Of a DNA stretch of 64,000 bases, positions 42,797 through 52,170 are shown one piece after another (the stretch's first letter is position 1; every line of letters begins with the position of its first letter). The notes under the pieces were generated by a model. The model was given only the letters and a program-made list of their open reading frames with translations. It was not told where the DNA came from and made no database searches. Where the stretch lies: contig JAPTYO010000012.1 of the NCBI GenBank assembly GCA_036873135.1, positions 8,068,090 through 8,132,089 on the forward strand, in the 5' to 3' direction. This DNA is from Clarkia xantiana subsp. parviflora (lineage: Eukaryota; Streptophyta; Magnoliopsida; Myrtales; Onagraceae). A program made the translations under genes and the position numbers.

Positions 42797-43630
42797 TCGA
42801 CCATTACAAAGTCAGTGTTGGGTTACGATTATAAGGACAGACCAACACATATAAGTCGAGAGCATACAAGTCGAGACTCATAAAAGAGAGTCGACGACTA
42901 ATCATGCTTAGAATGAAGAAATAAGAAGAGATAGTCAACACCAAATATTGGGAAGGTCGACGACTAAGGTCCTTGAAGACTGGCGACAAGGCTACTCGAA
43001 GATTCTCCTTCCTAAAAAGTACGAGTCGAGTCGATAGCCAAATGACATCAGGAAACCTTTCCTCCTAAGGAAAATGGCAGCTGGCAACCTACTTGCCGAC
43101 TTTCTGGTCAGAGGAAACCTTCATCCCAAGGTAAAACTGATGTGGCAATTTGCTTGTCACATAGTTAAAGAAACCTTCAACACTAAGGAACGAGGAGGTG
43201 GCGACCTGCTTGTCACCTACTGACACATCACCGTCTCCCTCCACCAATCAGAGAGAGACTGCCACCGTCACTAAGCAGCCAATCAAAGCATGAAGCTTGC
43301 CGCCATATTAAAGTCGGTACACTTCCCCTAATAGGGGAACAGTTTCATTATCTAGATTGATTACTTACGTTCATATACCTTTTATAGTATTCTCATAAAT
43401 TCCATTACTGACTTAAGCTTCAGAGTGGAATCAGGGGCCATCCCCACCCCTTTCCAGGTCCTTGCCTACCACAAGCATCTAAAGGAAACTAAACACCCCT
43501 GAGGTCGACTTAGACCCCTAAAAGAGCTAGCTACCGGCGATATCTCGGAATCCATTACCAAAAACTTCAAGCCACGTCAGTTTGATCCCAACCTTTGGCG
43601 CCGTCTGTGGGAAACGGTGATCGAAAAGTC

Positions 43631-44197
43631 ATGGCACCACCAAGGAGCAACTCGGGACGAAACCAAATGAGGAGACATAAATATTTCTCCCAAGGATCGA
43701 CAGAAACCTTGGAAGATTACTTCAGGCGTTTCCAAGGAGCCTATAGTGGAAGTGAATTTGTGGAGCAAGAAGCCATCCGCACGTTCTTCAGAGGGTTGGG
43801 ACCACAGTTCCAATCTTTAGCCATCACTCAATACACGGAACCTGTTGCGAGGTGGGAAGATCTAATTCATAGAGTAACCTGCCATATCGGGGTAGAACAG
43901 TTTCGGGCAAATCGTTCCACCCAACAAGAGACGCCTCGAGGTCGAGGTGAGAGCTCATCCATCCGAGGTGTTTCCTCAAGAGAATTCCGACAAACTCAGC
44001 AGAGGTTGGAAGCACTTCTAATGACGGAAGGAACTCGACGTCCCCTCTCCTACTGTGAAAGTCACCAAGAAGAGGGGCACAACACAGAAGATTGCCTTCT
44101 CGTCAGGGAAGAGCTAGAATTTATGCAAAGAGAAATTCAACGACATCATCGTCGTCGGGCTCACGAAGGTCGAAGATGGAGAACCCCTCCGAATTGA
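43631..44197 (+). CDS. A2 mini-gag protein
   Basis: 188 residues starting MAPPRSNSGRNQ. It contains only the second half of a gag core (ETLEDYFRRF, EQEAIRTFFRGLG, ARWEDLIHRV) and a zinc knuckle CESHQEEGHNTEDC, then a basic tail (HHRRRAHEGRRWR). The frame is intact. It matches in layout the second gag-like module found after the protease in elements B and C. Either it is an internal-deletion product of a larger gag or a stand-alone module. The ATG was chosen because it lies 18 bases after the primer site and opens directly into the homologous region. Confidence 0.65.
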   Translation: MAPPRSNSGRNQMRRHKYFSQGSTETLEDYFRRFQGAYSGSEFVEQEAIRTFFRGLGPQFQSLAITQYTEPVARWEDLIHRVTCHIGVEQFRANRSTQQETPRGRGESSSIRGVSSREFRQTQQRLEALLMTEGTRRPLSYCESHQEEGHNTEDCLLVREELEFMQREIQRHHRRRAHEGRRWRTPPN

Positions 44198-44311
44198 CAC
44201 GTGCCACACCGGAATCCAATTGATATCAACAATGATGTGTCTACTCCAAATCTATGATCTCAAAAGTTTCATCTGAGAGCTTCTTGGAGATTTATCTATG
44301 AAGGATGTAAG
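44198..44311. other. Short A2 remnant before element C
   Basis: About 114 bases without a recognisable feature. The next five bases (ATAAT, 44312-44316) are the left target duplication of element C. Confidence 0.5.
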
Positions 44312-44506
44312 ATAATTGATGGATATACGCCCAATTTGAACCCGTTGACTTCCAAACCGTTGTATTTTTATCGTCCCATTAACGGTTGTAAATCGAAACT
44401 TCAACCCGAACACTTCGCGAACACATCAACGGCTCGGACGAGGCCGGAGCGCTCGTCCGGCCGGGGCAAAACTCACCTAGGTGAGGTTAGGTGGCCACAC
44501 CCGACC

Positions 44507-44680
44507 TCCCCTAGGAGAGATCGGGTCAGCCAACCCGATCTCTCCTAGGGGAGATCGGGTGGACCAACCCGATCTCTCCTAGGAGAGATCGGGTCGGCCA
44601 ACCCGATCTCTCCTAGGAAGGATGGGGTTGGCCAACCCCATCCTCCCTAGGAGGGGTTGGGTACCCTCACCCAACCCCTA
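44507..44680. repeat. Palindromic array in the C 5' LTR
   Basis: Repeated near-perfect palindromes centred on CCTAGG, such as CCCGATCTCTCCTAGGAG continuing into AGATCGGGT. There are about four to five here and fewer in the 3' LTR (about 54017-54150). They lie upstream of the TATA box, in U3, as in the LTRs of B and D. Confidence 0.85.
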
Positions 44681-44857
44681 CCCTTGGGGGTCGGATTTCT
44701 CCCCCCCAAGGGCCCCTGCGCCACTTTCGGACACCCACACTCGGTTCACGCCGTCTACCTTCTCCGAATCCTAAGGTCTTAATTATGCGCTTAAAGGTTA
44801 ATTAATTGTGTTTAAAGGCTAACGATGTCATTAAGCCACCTTAATGACACCGTTGCC

Positions 44858-44865
44858 TATAAATA
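44858..44865 (+). promoter_or_regulatory. TATA box of the C LTR
   Basis: TATAAATA in TGCCTATAAATACCCC, about 100 bases before the leader motif. Confidence 0.75.
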
Positions 44866-44957
44866 CCCCGCCTTCACAACTCATTTGATCATCTTGGCCA
44901 TTTGGACAATTTAGCTCTGACATCTCTCTAGCTTTATCTCTCTAGAAGAATACTGAC

Positions 44958-45012
44958 TTAGGCATCGGAGAGGGTTCACCAGGCACCACCCCCCCCCCCC
45001 TCCGTGTCTGGT
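44958..45012 (+). promoter_or_regulatory. Conserved leader motif with possible pseudoknot (C)
   Basis: TTAGGCATCGGAGAGGG, then ACCAGGCAC (44978-44986), a long C run ending CCCTCCG (44998-45004), and GTGTCTGGT (45004-45012). The last pairs with ACCAGGCAC (one G-U pair), and CCCTCCG can pair with CGGAGaGGG. Same topology as B with different bases in the second stem. Confidence 0.5.
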
Positions 45013-45180
45013 ATTGCCCCTTCTGCAGGGTAGAAGGAGAGAAAGAGCAAAGGAAGGAAGGAAGGAAAGAAGAAGATAGGCTAAGGCAGGGCAACTCAGG
45101 AACACCGGATTGCACACATCCCCGTAAGGAGTGAGATCAAAGCCGACCCCCCGTTGACCTAGATCTCATAACTTAACACT

Positions 45181-45198
45181 TGGCGCCGTCTGTAGGCT
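45181..45198 (+). other. Primer-binding site of element C
   Basis: TGGCGCCGTCTGTAGGCT two bases after the LTR. Shares TGGCGCCGTCT with the sites of A2 and B. Confidence 0.7.
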
Positions 45199-45229
45199 TC
45201 GAACAGAAAGCCTGGCTATTACACGAGCT

Positions 45230-48200
45230 ATGACGAACAGTAGGGTGTCCAGGCACCAACGCCCACCCGGGGGCAATGGGCGGAGAAGAGAACCCATACC
45301 CCCAGGGAGGCGGCCTAACCCTGGGAAGCAGCCAATGCATCCAGAGCCCCAAGAAATACCACAACCTCCTCAGCAGCAGAACAACCAGGAGGGAGGACCT
45401 TCACGCCCAGCTGGGGCTGAGTCCTCCACAGCCTCCACCCCCCGGGCAAGAAGGCCACAGAGAGAAAGAGAACAACAGGGAGTGCCTTCCCACAACACGG
45501 CACCCCCTGAGGGATACTATTATGAAGAGCAACCCCAAAGGCACCCGTACGGGATGCCGGCACAGAGAGATGGCAACCGTGCCCACACAGCGTATGCAAG
45601 GCCAGCATACACCCAAGGAACTTACACTGAAGCTCATGAAGAGGAGCAGATCCCAGCAGAAGAGCACTACTCGCACCCTCGAGCAGGGCAGCGAGAGGAA
45701 CAAAGAAGATATTACCAGGAGCCACCCCCAGAGGGAAGGCAACAATTTGTGCCTCCTAGGCAACAGCAGAGCAACAGGGCTTACACCCCGCTTGGGGAGG
45801 AAAGACAAGCAAGACCTCCAAGGAGGCAAGACTTCCATGAAGGACCCCAGCAGGCGTACCAAGGGTACACCTACAGTCCATACCAGCAAGGACAAGGGAA
45901 CCCAGTAAGCCCAGTCTACAACTACAGCGGGTATCAGAGGGGTTATACTCCGGCACAGGTGATGATCACCCCGGAGGAGATAGAAGCCATGATAACCCGG
46001 AAATTGAATGAGTCAAAGAAACCCAGCCTGCATTGTCTAAGTGACAAGACGAACCACCCTATCACAAGGGAACTGGAGATGAATAGGGTGCCAGACTCCC
46101 TGCACACAGTGCAAATTGCAAAGTACAATGGGAAGGGAGACCCCCTAGAGCATATCCAACAGCATGAGGCCTCCCTATTTGGGAGGACCACTGATGAAAG
46201 ATACAAGGCACTCCTTTTCCCAAACACCCTATCAGGGGTGGCCTCACACTGGTTCTTCAGTCTGCCCTCTGAGAGCATCCACTCATGGGAGCAGCTAAAA
46301 GCTAAGTTTCTGCAGAGATACCTAGGGGAGAGGAAACTCCTCAAGGGAACAGGCTCCATTGATGATGTGAAACAAGAATACGATGAATCCCTGGCCAGCT
46401 ACTATACTAGGTTCAACCAGAACATTGCAGACATTCAGGGAGACATCACTGAAGGGGAGATAATACGAGCCTTCATCAGAAACTTAGGTCGCTTTGGGTC
46501 AACATTGGCTGAAAAGATGGCCAAAAAGCCAGCAAGCACCTTGGAGGAGCTTGCAGGAAGAGTTAAAACGCATATTGACCTTGAAAGGCACAGGGCAAGC
46601 AAGAAGGCCAAAATCCAGGCAGCCAAGGAGGATAATCAAAGGCCAAACAAAGGCAAGCCACCCCAGGCACCGCAGCATGCAAGGCAGCAGGAATGGCGTC
46701 CACTGCAGCAAAGAAACCAAATGGGTGAACCCTTAAAGGCTAGAGAAATAAACGTCATTAAGTTCATCCCACTGAACGCCACTCCAGCCACCGTACTTAA
46801 AGAGATGCGGAACCAAAAGCTTTGGTCACCCCCTGCAAGGTGGAGAGCCCCAATGGTAGGAAATCACAAGGATAGATGGTGTGACAACCATGAGGCTTAT
46901 GGTCACGACACAAATGAATGCTTTAGCCTAAAGCTAAGCATAAACAACATCGTCCAGAGGGGAGAACTGAAGCAATTCGTAGACCATGGGGGCAACAGTA
47001 TGCAACTAGGGCCATCACAGAAGGACAAGGGCAAGGGAAAGATAGACTACAACCCTCCACCCAACAAAAGAGGAGTCATAAATATGATACATGGGGGAGT
47101 AGCATCGGGTGGCCCAACTGCTAATGCAAGAGAGGTCTATGCATCCAAGCTAAGCTCAGTGCCAAGGTGGAGAAAAAGGCCAAGAGAAGGAGAAGAAGTG
47201 AAGATCGAGTTCTCGGAGAAGGACAAGAGCCACATCGTCTTTCCACATGACGATGCTCTAGTTATTACTTTAGATATTGACAATTTTGATGTAAAGAGAA
47301 TTTTGGTGGATGGGGGCAGCTCAGCTGACCTCCTAAGCCTGAGAGTGTTGGAAGAGATAGGGAAAACCAAAGCAGACATCAAACCGGTCAACTTCCCTCT
47401 AGTTGGCTTCTCAGGGGCAACAAGTTACCCCCTGGGAATGATAACCCTACCAGTAACCATGGGCCAAGGATGGACCCAGCTGAAGGTAAATGTCAATTTC
47501 TTGGTGGTTGAAAGCCTGGGAGCCTACAATGGGATCCTAGGAAGGACAACCATAAACCCCTATGAAATAGTGCCATCCACTGTTCACCAGAAGCTGAAGT
47601 ACATCACGGAGAACGGGGTTGGAGAGGTACTGGGTGATCAACGCACTGCAAGGCAATGCTATGTCAACTCAATGAGACATGGATCACACAGGACAGACAC
47701 AGTGGCTGTGGTCATGGTAGGAGCCAACCAAGATAGAAGAAGGAGGGGAGGGAGACAAAGGCAAGGAAGGAGGAGGAGTGGAGTGACACTCCGTCTGAGC
47801 AGGCAGTTTTTTCAAACAGTGCCTACAAGGAGACACAGGAGCAAGGCTGTGAAGGTGACATCCATACCTTGGCAGCCAGACACCACAATAGGGAACAGAA
47901 CAAGGAACTCCATCCTAAGAGGCTTCCGCTACATAGATGATATCAAGCAAATGCCGCAGGAGTCTATATCAAGCTATTTCCAGAGATTCTTTGATTATGG
48001 TGCCAACATGGGCATCACAAGGGGAGAAGCAGTAAGGGCATTCATTAGGAACATGCATCCAAACTCATTCAGGGCCTACGGAGGGCTCTATGAGATGGTC
48101 ATGACAAGCACAATGAGAGAGCTCAAGGCAAGGCTAGATAGGGCATTTGCACAGGAAGCGGAGCAGTTGGATGAGGCCCCAAAGAGAGGAAGAGAAACAG

Positions 48201-48478
48201 ACACATTGGGAGGAGGTGTCAATTTCACATTCACACCCCTCACACTCAGCATAGAAGAAATATTCCACAAGCGCCTCAAGCAAGAGCTGCCAGCATGCAG
48301 GGAGGAGGGCAAGGCCTTCCTAGGAAGAGATGCACAGGGTTGGTGTGAGTACCATGGGACCTGGGGGCATCAAACCAACAACTGCATGGTGTTGAAGGTG
48401 GAAGTGGAAGAAATGATCTACAATGGAAGCTTCAAGGAGTACGTGGAAACAGACACAGTGACCACCACATATCCTTAG
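45230..48478 (+). CDS. Element C gag-protease-second-gag polyprotein
   Basis: 1082 intact codons from the ATG at 45230, the first after the primer site. Residues 1-240 are disordered and rich in Pro, Gln, Arg and Tyr. The gag core is at about 290-450 (WFFSLPSESIHSWEQLKAKF, RFNQNIADIQGDITEGEI). A zinc knuckle CDNHEAYGHDTNEC lies near 550 and the protease ([17 protein letters not shown], then [20 protein letters not shown]) near 690-770. After an Arg-rich linker comes a second gag-like module at about 895-985 (ESISSYFQRFFDYG, RGEAVRAFIRNM) and a second knuckle CEYHGTWGHQTNNC near 1038. It stops after that with no polymerase. Inferred role: particle protein and protease of an element that needs polymerase and integrase in trans. 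The same order in broken element B argues that it is a family trait. Confidence 0.9.
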   Translation: MTNSRVSRHQRPPGGNGRRREPIPPGRRPNPGKQPMHPEPQEIPQPPQQQNNQEGGPSRPAGAESSTASTPRARRPQREREQQGVPSHNTAPPEGYYYEEQPQRHPYGMPAQRDGNRAHTAYARPAYTQGTYTEAHEEEQIPAEEHYSHPRAGQREEQRRYYQEPPPEGRQQFVPPRQQQSNRAYTPLGEERQARPPRRQDFHEGPQQAYQGYTYSPYQQGQGNPVSPVYNYSGYQRGYTPAQVMITPEEIEAMITRKLNESKKPSLHCLSDKTNHPITRELEMNRVPDSLHTVQIAKYNGKGDPLEHIQQHEASLFGRTTDERYKALLFPNTLSGVASHWFFSLPSESIHSWEQLKAKFLQRYLGERKLLKGTGSIDDVKQEYDESLASYYTRFNQNIADIQGDITEGEIIRAFIRNLGRFGSTLAEKMAKKPASTLEELAGRVKTHIDLERHRASKKAKIQAAKEDNQRPNKGKPPQAPQHARQQEWRPLQQRNQMGEPLKAREINVIKFIPLNATPATVLKEMRNQKLWSPPARWRAPMVGNHKDRWCDNHEAYGHDTNECFSLKLSINNIVQRGELKQFVDHGGNSMQLGPSQKDKGKGKIDYNPPPNKRGVINMIHGGVASGGPTANAREVYASKLSSVPRWRKRPREGEEVKIEFSEKDKSHIVFPHDDALVITLDIDNFDVKRILVDGGSSADLLSLRVLEEIGKTKADIKPVNFPLVGFSGATSYPLGMITLPVTMGQGWTQLKVNVNFLVVESLGAYNGILGRTTINPYEIVPSTVHQKLKYITENGVGEVLGDQRTARQCYVNSMRHGSHRTDTVAVVMVGANQDRRRRGGRQRQGRRRSGVTLRLSRQFFQTVPTRRHRSKAVKVTSIPWQPDTTIGNRTRNSILRGFRYIDDIKQMPQESISSYFQRFFDYGANMGITRGEAVRAFIRNMHPNSFRAYGGLYEMVMTSTMRELKARLDRAFAQEAEQLDEAPKRGRETDTLGGGVNFTFTPLTLSIEEIFHKRLKQELPACREEGKAFLGRDAQGWCEYHGTWGHQTNNCMVLKVEVEEMIYNGSFKEYVETDTVTTTYP

Positions 48479-48740
48479 TTTCATATTTAGCATTTCGCAT
48501 GTTTTAGCTTTACAAGCTTTTCAAAAAACAACTCTTGAGAAGGAGAACTCACGAAGTTACTCCAACTCTACAACTATCTTTGATTTCCTACAAAGGATGT
48601 CTTGGTGCACCAAGGCATCCCGAGTGTACAAAAACATGAATGCTCCTGAGAGAGTAGTAGTTATTCAAAAGTATTTTCCAGTGAATGTGATGTTATAATC
48701 ACCAAGTTATCCTTACACAGATATGACTTCAAGTCAACGA

Positions 48741-49245
48741 CATTCGACGCCCCCAAGAGCGTATCTTGAGAGTAGTTTTCATACTACGACATTCGACGCC
48801 CCCAAGAGCGTATCTTGAGAGTAGTTTTCATACTACGACCTTCGACGCCCCCAAGAGCGTATCTTGAGAGTAGTTATTATACTACGACCTTCGACGCACC
48901 AAGAGCGTATCTTGAGAGTGGTTTCCAAAAACTACGAACTTCGACGCCCCCAAGAGCGTATCTTGAGAGTAGTGTTCATACTACAACCTTCGACGCCCCC
49001 AAGAGCGTATCTTGAGAGTAGTTATTACACTACGACTTCGACGCACCAAGAGCGTATCTTGAGAGTGGTTTCCAAAAACTACGAACTCGACGCCCCCAGG
49101 AGCGTATCTTGAGGTAGATTTGCAACCTACCAGATTCGACGCCCCCAAGAGCGTATCCTGAGGTAGAAAAAACACTACCAGTTCGACGCCCCCAAGAGCG
49201 TATCTTGAGGTAGATTTCAAACTACCAGTTCGACGCCTACCAGGA
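48741..49245. repeat. 49-bp tandem array of element C
   Basis: About ten copies of a unit containing TTCGACGCCCCCAAGAGCG and TATCTTGAGAGTAGTTTTC. The first copies start 49 bases apart and later ones drift. It lies just after the gag stop. Confidence 0.9.
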
Positions 49246-49249
49246 GCGT

Positions 49250-49480
49250 ATCTTTGGTCTAACCTGAGCCCTCCGGGAGCCTATCCTGTGAAACGTTAAG
49301 TGCCGTCCGAGAGCCTGTCTCGTGAACAGATTTTGACACCCGTCAAGAACGTATCGGTGGTCTAACCTGTGCCCTCCGGGAGCCTATCCTGTGAAACGTT
49401 AAGTGCCGTCCGAGAACCTGTCTCGTGAACAGATTTCGACGCCCACCAAGAGCGTATCTTTGGTCTAACAGTACAACGTA
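49250..49480. repeat. About 120-bp two-copy repeat of element C
   Basis: Two copies of a segment holding TGGTCTAACCTG, GCCCTCCGGGAGCCTATCC, TGTGAAACGTTAAGTGCCG and CTCGTGAACAGATTT. It continues the preceding array with a different unit. Confidence 0.85.
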
Positions 49481-49869
49481 TACCGTGTAAGGGGTATCAG
49501 AAGAGATCATCACATCATGCTTAGAAGGATACCATGCTCAGAAGGATACCATGAGAAAGAAATTTCTAAGTAAAGTAATGTGAAGAACAAGTAATGTTTT
49601 TTCTTTATGAAATGGCAGGTAAGACATGAAGGAAAGCACGAAAGAAAGACAAGTAAAGGAAACACATCAAGAGAAGAGCCCATAACCAAAGAGATATATA
49701 CAAAAAGATGAGAAGCACTAATGTAAAGGCAAACGAACCACGTAGTCAACAACACAATGCGGCAAAGGAAAGTAACAACAAACACCATCACAATCTCAAA
49801 AGACACTCAACCCATACAAGGGGAGAAGGAGTGTAGTTATATATACAAGGATAGCATGAGATAAACACA
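49481..49869. other. Spacer between arrays and antisense gene end in C
   Basis: AG-rich on the plus strand. It would hold the 3' UTR of the antisense gene. No coding frame supported. Confidence 0.45.
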
Positions 49870-52170
49870 TCAGTCAGAACCTTCGGGGGAGTCACCCTCA
49901 CCCCCTGAAGCTGAACCGCCAGCGGAAATGGATGAAGAGGAGGAGTCTGAGGTACCAATCTCCACAGGTGTAGCATCCACCTGGGCAGGGGCAGGCTCGT
50001 CTGCAACAGCAGCCTGACCCATCAGAACAGTCGCGTAGCCAGTGGCGTATGGCCCAAAGTCACCAAGGTCACCAAACGGGAACTGAGGATCAATCCGGTA
50101 AATGTGATCAACCAGATACTCACCGAACTGGTTCATCTCCTGAGTGAGACGCGCGCTATAATCGGCGGTGAAGGCAGAGGAGGCCTTGTACTCAGACACC
50201 GCGACAGCCCTCTCCTCCGCCCGACACTTAGCCTCCAACTTCCGCAGCTCCTCAGAATGGAGCGACGCGGCAACCTCAGCTTCCCGGCGCAAACTGCCCA
50301 CAGTAGTCTCAAGCAAGGACACCTGGTCCCGGAGCTCCTGCATCCTCAAATCAGATATACGCGCCTTCTCAGCAGCAGTGGCGACCTCCGCCTTGAGAGA
50401 GACCTGGCTGTCCTCAAGGGTCTTCCTCTCGTCAGATAACTCGAGCACAAGCGAGGACATGTTCACCATGTCAGACATACCCTAACAATTTCAAACAAGG
50501 GATGAGTAACCAAAAGATAGCCATTATGAAAGTAATAAGAGGAAAGCAAGGAACAACTCACAGGTGCATAACGAGAAAGTACCCCCTGAACAAAGCGCCG
50601 AGTCTCCCCAGGAGACTTGGGCGGAGCAACACGATCGCCAGGGGGGATGGCGCCGCGGAGTACGCGGACGCCAACCTCAGGAGTCCGCAAAGAGGAGGTG
50701 CTATCGAGGTGAAACTCCTTCAGACCAGCGAAGGGAGTCCACTCAGACCCAATAACATCTTCATCAGTAAGCCGTGCGAAATCCTTCCGACTTAAAGTCG
50801 GAGGCCCACCTACACAAGCAAAGCAAGTCAATGGAGAACATAAACATAGAAGGATCAGCAACAAGGTAGAGATCATACCTGAGGACCGTGCCCTCGGCTG
50901 GGGGGCAGGGGAACCACCACCAGCAGGTCGCTTCCCTTTGTCAGCCAGGGAAGGCACCTCTTCGACCACCATCTCCTTATCACGAGATAGGGTCGGAGGA
51001 CGAGCAGTAGGCGAAGCAGGATCCACAGCCTTCTTTCTCTTAGCAGCCGAGGCCCCGGCCTCAGAATCAGATCTCCGCGGCTTGGACTTGGAAGGTCCAG
51101 AATCTCTGCCAACGGAGACGACCCTCTCAGTCACCAAGGGGGAGCGCCCTAGCAAGGTAAGAAAAACAAGATAAGGAAAACATAGGTTATACCATAAAGA
51201 AGCAAATAGGAGAAAGCATACCAGAGGCCCCAGCCTTCTTCCCAGGCAGGGGGGATTTCTTCAAAGCAGAACTAGAAGGAGCCTTCCTCTTGCTCAGATC
51301 AACAGGGGCTCCCTGCACGTTATAGGTTTTTCCATGAAACCAACCTACAAAGGAAGAGCAGAAGGTAAATAAAGATGGAAAGACCAAGTGACATACCGAA
51401 CCCCCGGAGTCAGGAGTCAGACTGATCCCGGCCTCGTAAAGATCCGTCTCAGTCACTAAGGACACGAGACAGTATGACCGAGTCCTGTTGCTCTCGTGAA
51501 TGATCTTCATAGTCTTCAAATCAACTGAAGAGAACTCTCCAAAAGCAGGCCAACCATCGGACCGATCCTCATTCAAGACCGACCAAGTAACGTATCGGTC
51601 CGTAATGAAGAAGTAATGCTTAGCCCAGTGACTGGCCGAATTGTCACTCTGGGTCACGAAACGGAGGGAGGTATCCCACTCGACCCCACTCAACCCGAAA
51701 TCAGCGAATCGGGGATCTTTGAAGGTCGGATGGCGAGTTACGAAACTCGCAAACCCCACCTTCGTCCGGTACTGGAACCGATAGAAGCATCGGAATAGAA
51801 CGAGAGAGTACTTCCAGGAGTACCAATGGCACAATACCCGGAAGCCCACCCAGACACGGAGGGCACTGGGGGCAAGGTTCACGGGAGAAATCCTGAAGAA
51901 CCTGCTCAACTCTATAAGCTCGTCACAGTAAGGCAGCCTCAGCCCGAATCGGATCTGGGAAGGGTACACGGCGACCTTCCCTATAGGAGGCTCCGTCACC
52001 GTCTCGCGAGTATTCCCCAAGGAGGGGAGAAAAGGATACAGAGGCTCATCTAGGGGACAGATATCTCCTAGGGTAACATGTTCATTGTAATCGGACCTAG
52101 TGAGATGGTTCTCCGATAGGATAGCAAGACCTAAGGCAAAGGTAGGAGGAAATCCCAAAGTACGAATCAA
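49870..52170 (-). CDS. Element C antisense multi-exon gene (gypsy-type-transposon-like plus coiled coil)
   Basis: Minus-strand exons inferred from GT-AG borders and frame: exon 1 from about 52170 (true start unresolved) to 51397, then 51312-51222, 51148-50879, 50809-50562, 50481-49870. Phases 0, 1, 1, 0 match element B. Exon 1 carries the conserved core (LRLPYCDELIELSRFF, NLAPSALRVWVGFRVLC, HYFFITDRYVTWSV) resembling the plant 'putative gypsy type transposon' family. Exon 3 has a nuclear-localisation-like KRKKAVDP. Exon 4 is compact (EVGVRVLRGAIPPGDRV). Exon 5 is a coiled coil (SDMVNMSSLVLELSDERKTL) with a Ser/Gly-rich acidic tail. An ATG with MSEF, matching B's MSKF start, lies near 52265 on this strand but is not in simple frame with exon 1, so the 5' end is degraded or spliced. 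Function unknown. Confidence 0.72.

Larger units (their letters stand above)
42816..44311 (+). mobile_element. A2: LTR plus mini-gag of an old Tat-like element
   Basis: LTR 42816-43593 begins TGTTGGGTTACG and ends GATCCCAACC (CA changed to CC). It is followed by the primer-site-like TGGCGCCGTCTGTGGGAA at 43596 and a short gag frame. The LTR is a diverged relative of A1. No protease or polymerase follows. Element C is inserted just after 44316. Confidence 0.75.
44317..45178 (+). repeat. 5' LTR of element C
   Basis: TGATGGATATACGCC to CATAACTTAACA, 862 bases. A hairpin array lies near 44507-44680, TATAAATA at 44858-44865 and the leader motif at 44958-44974. Confidence 0.93.
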
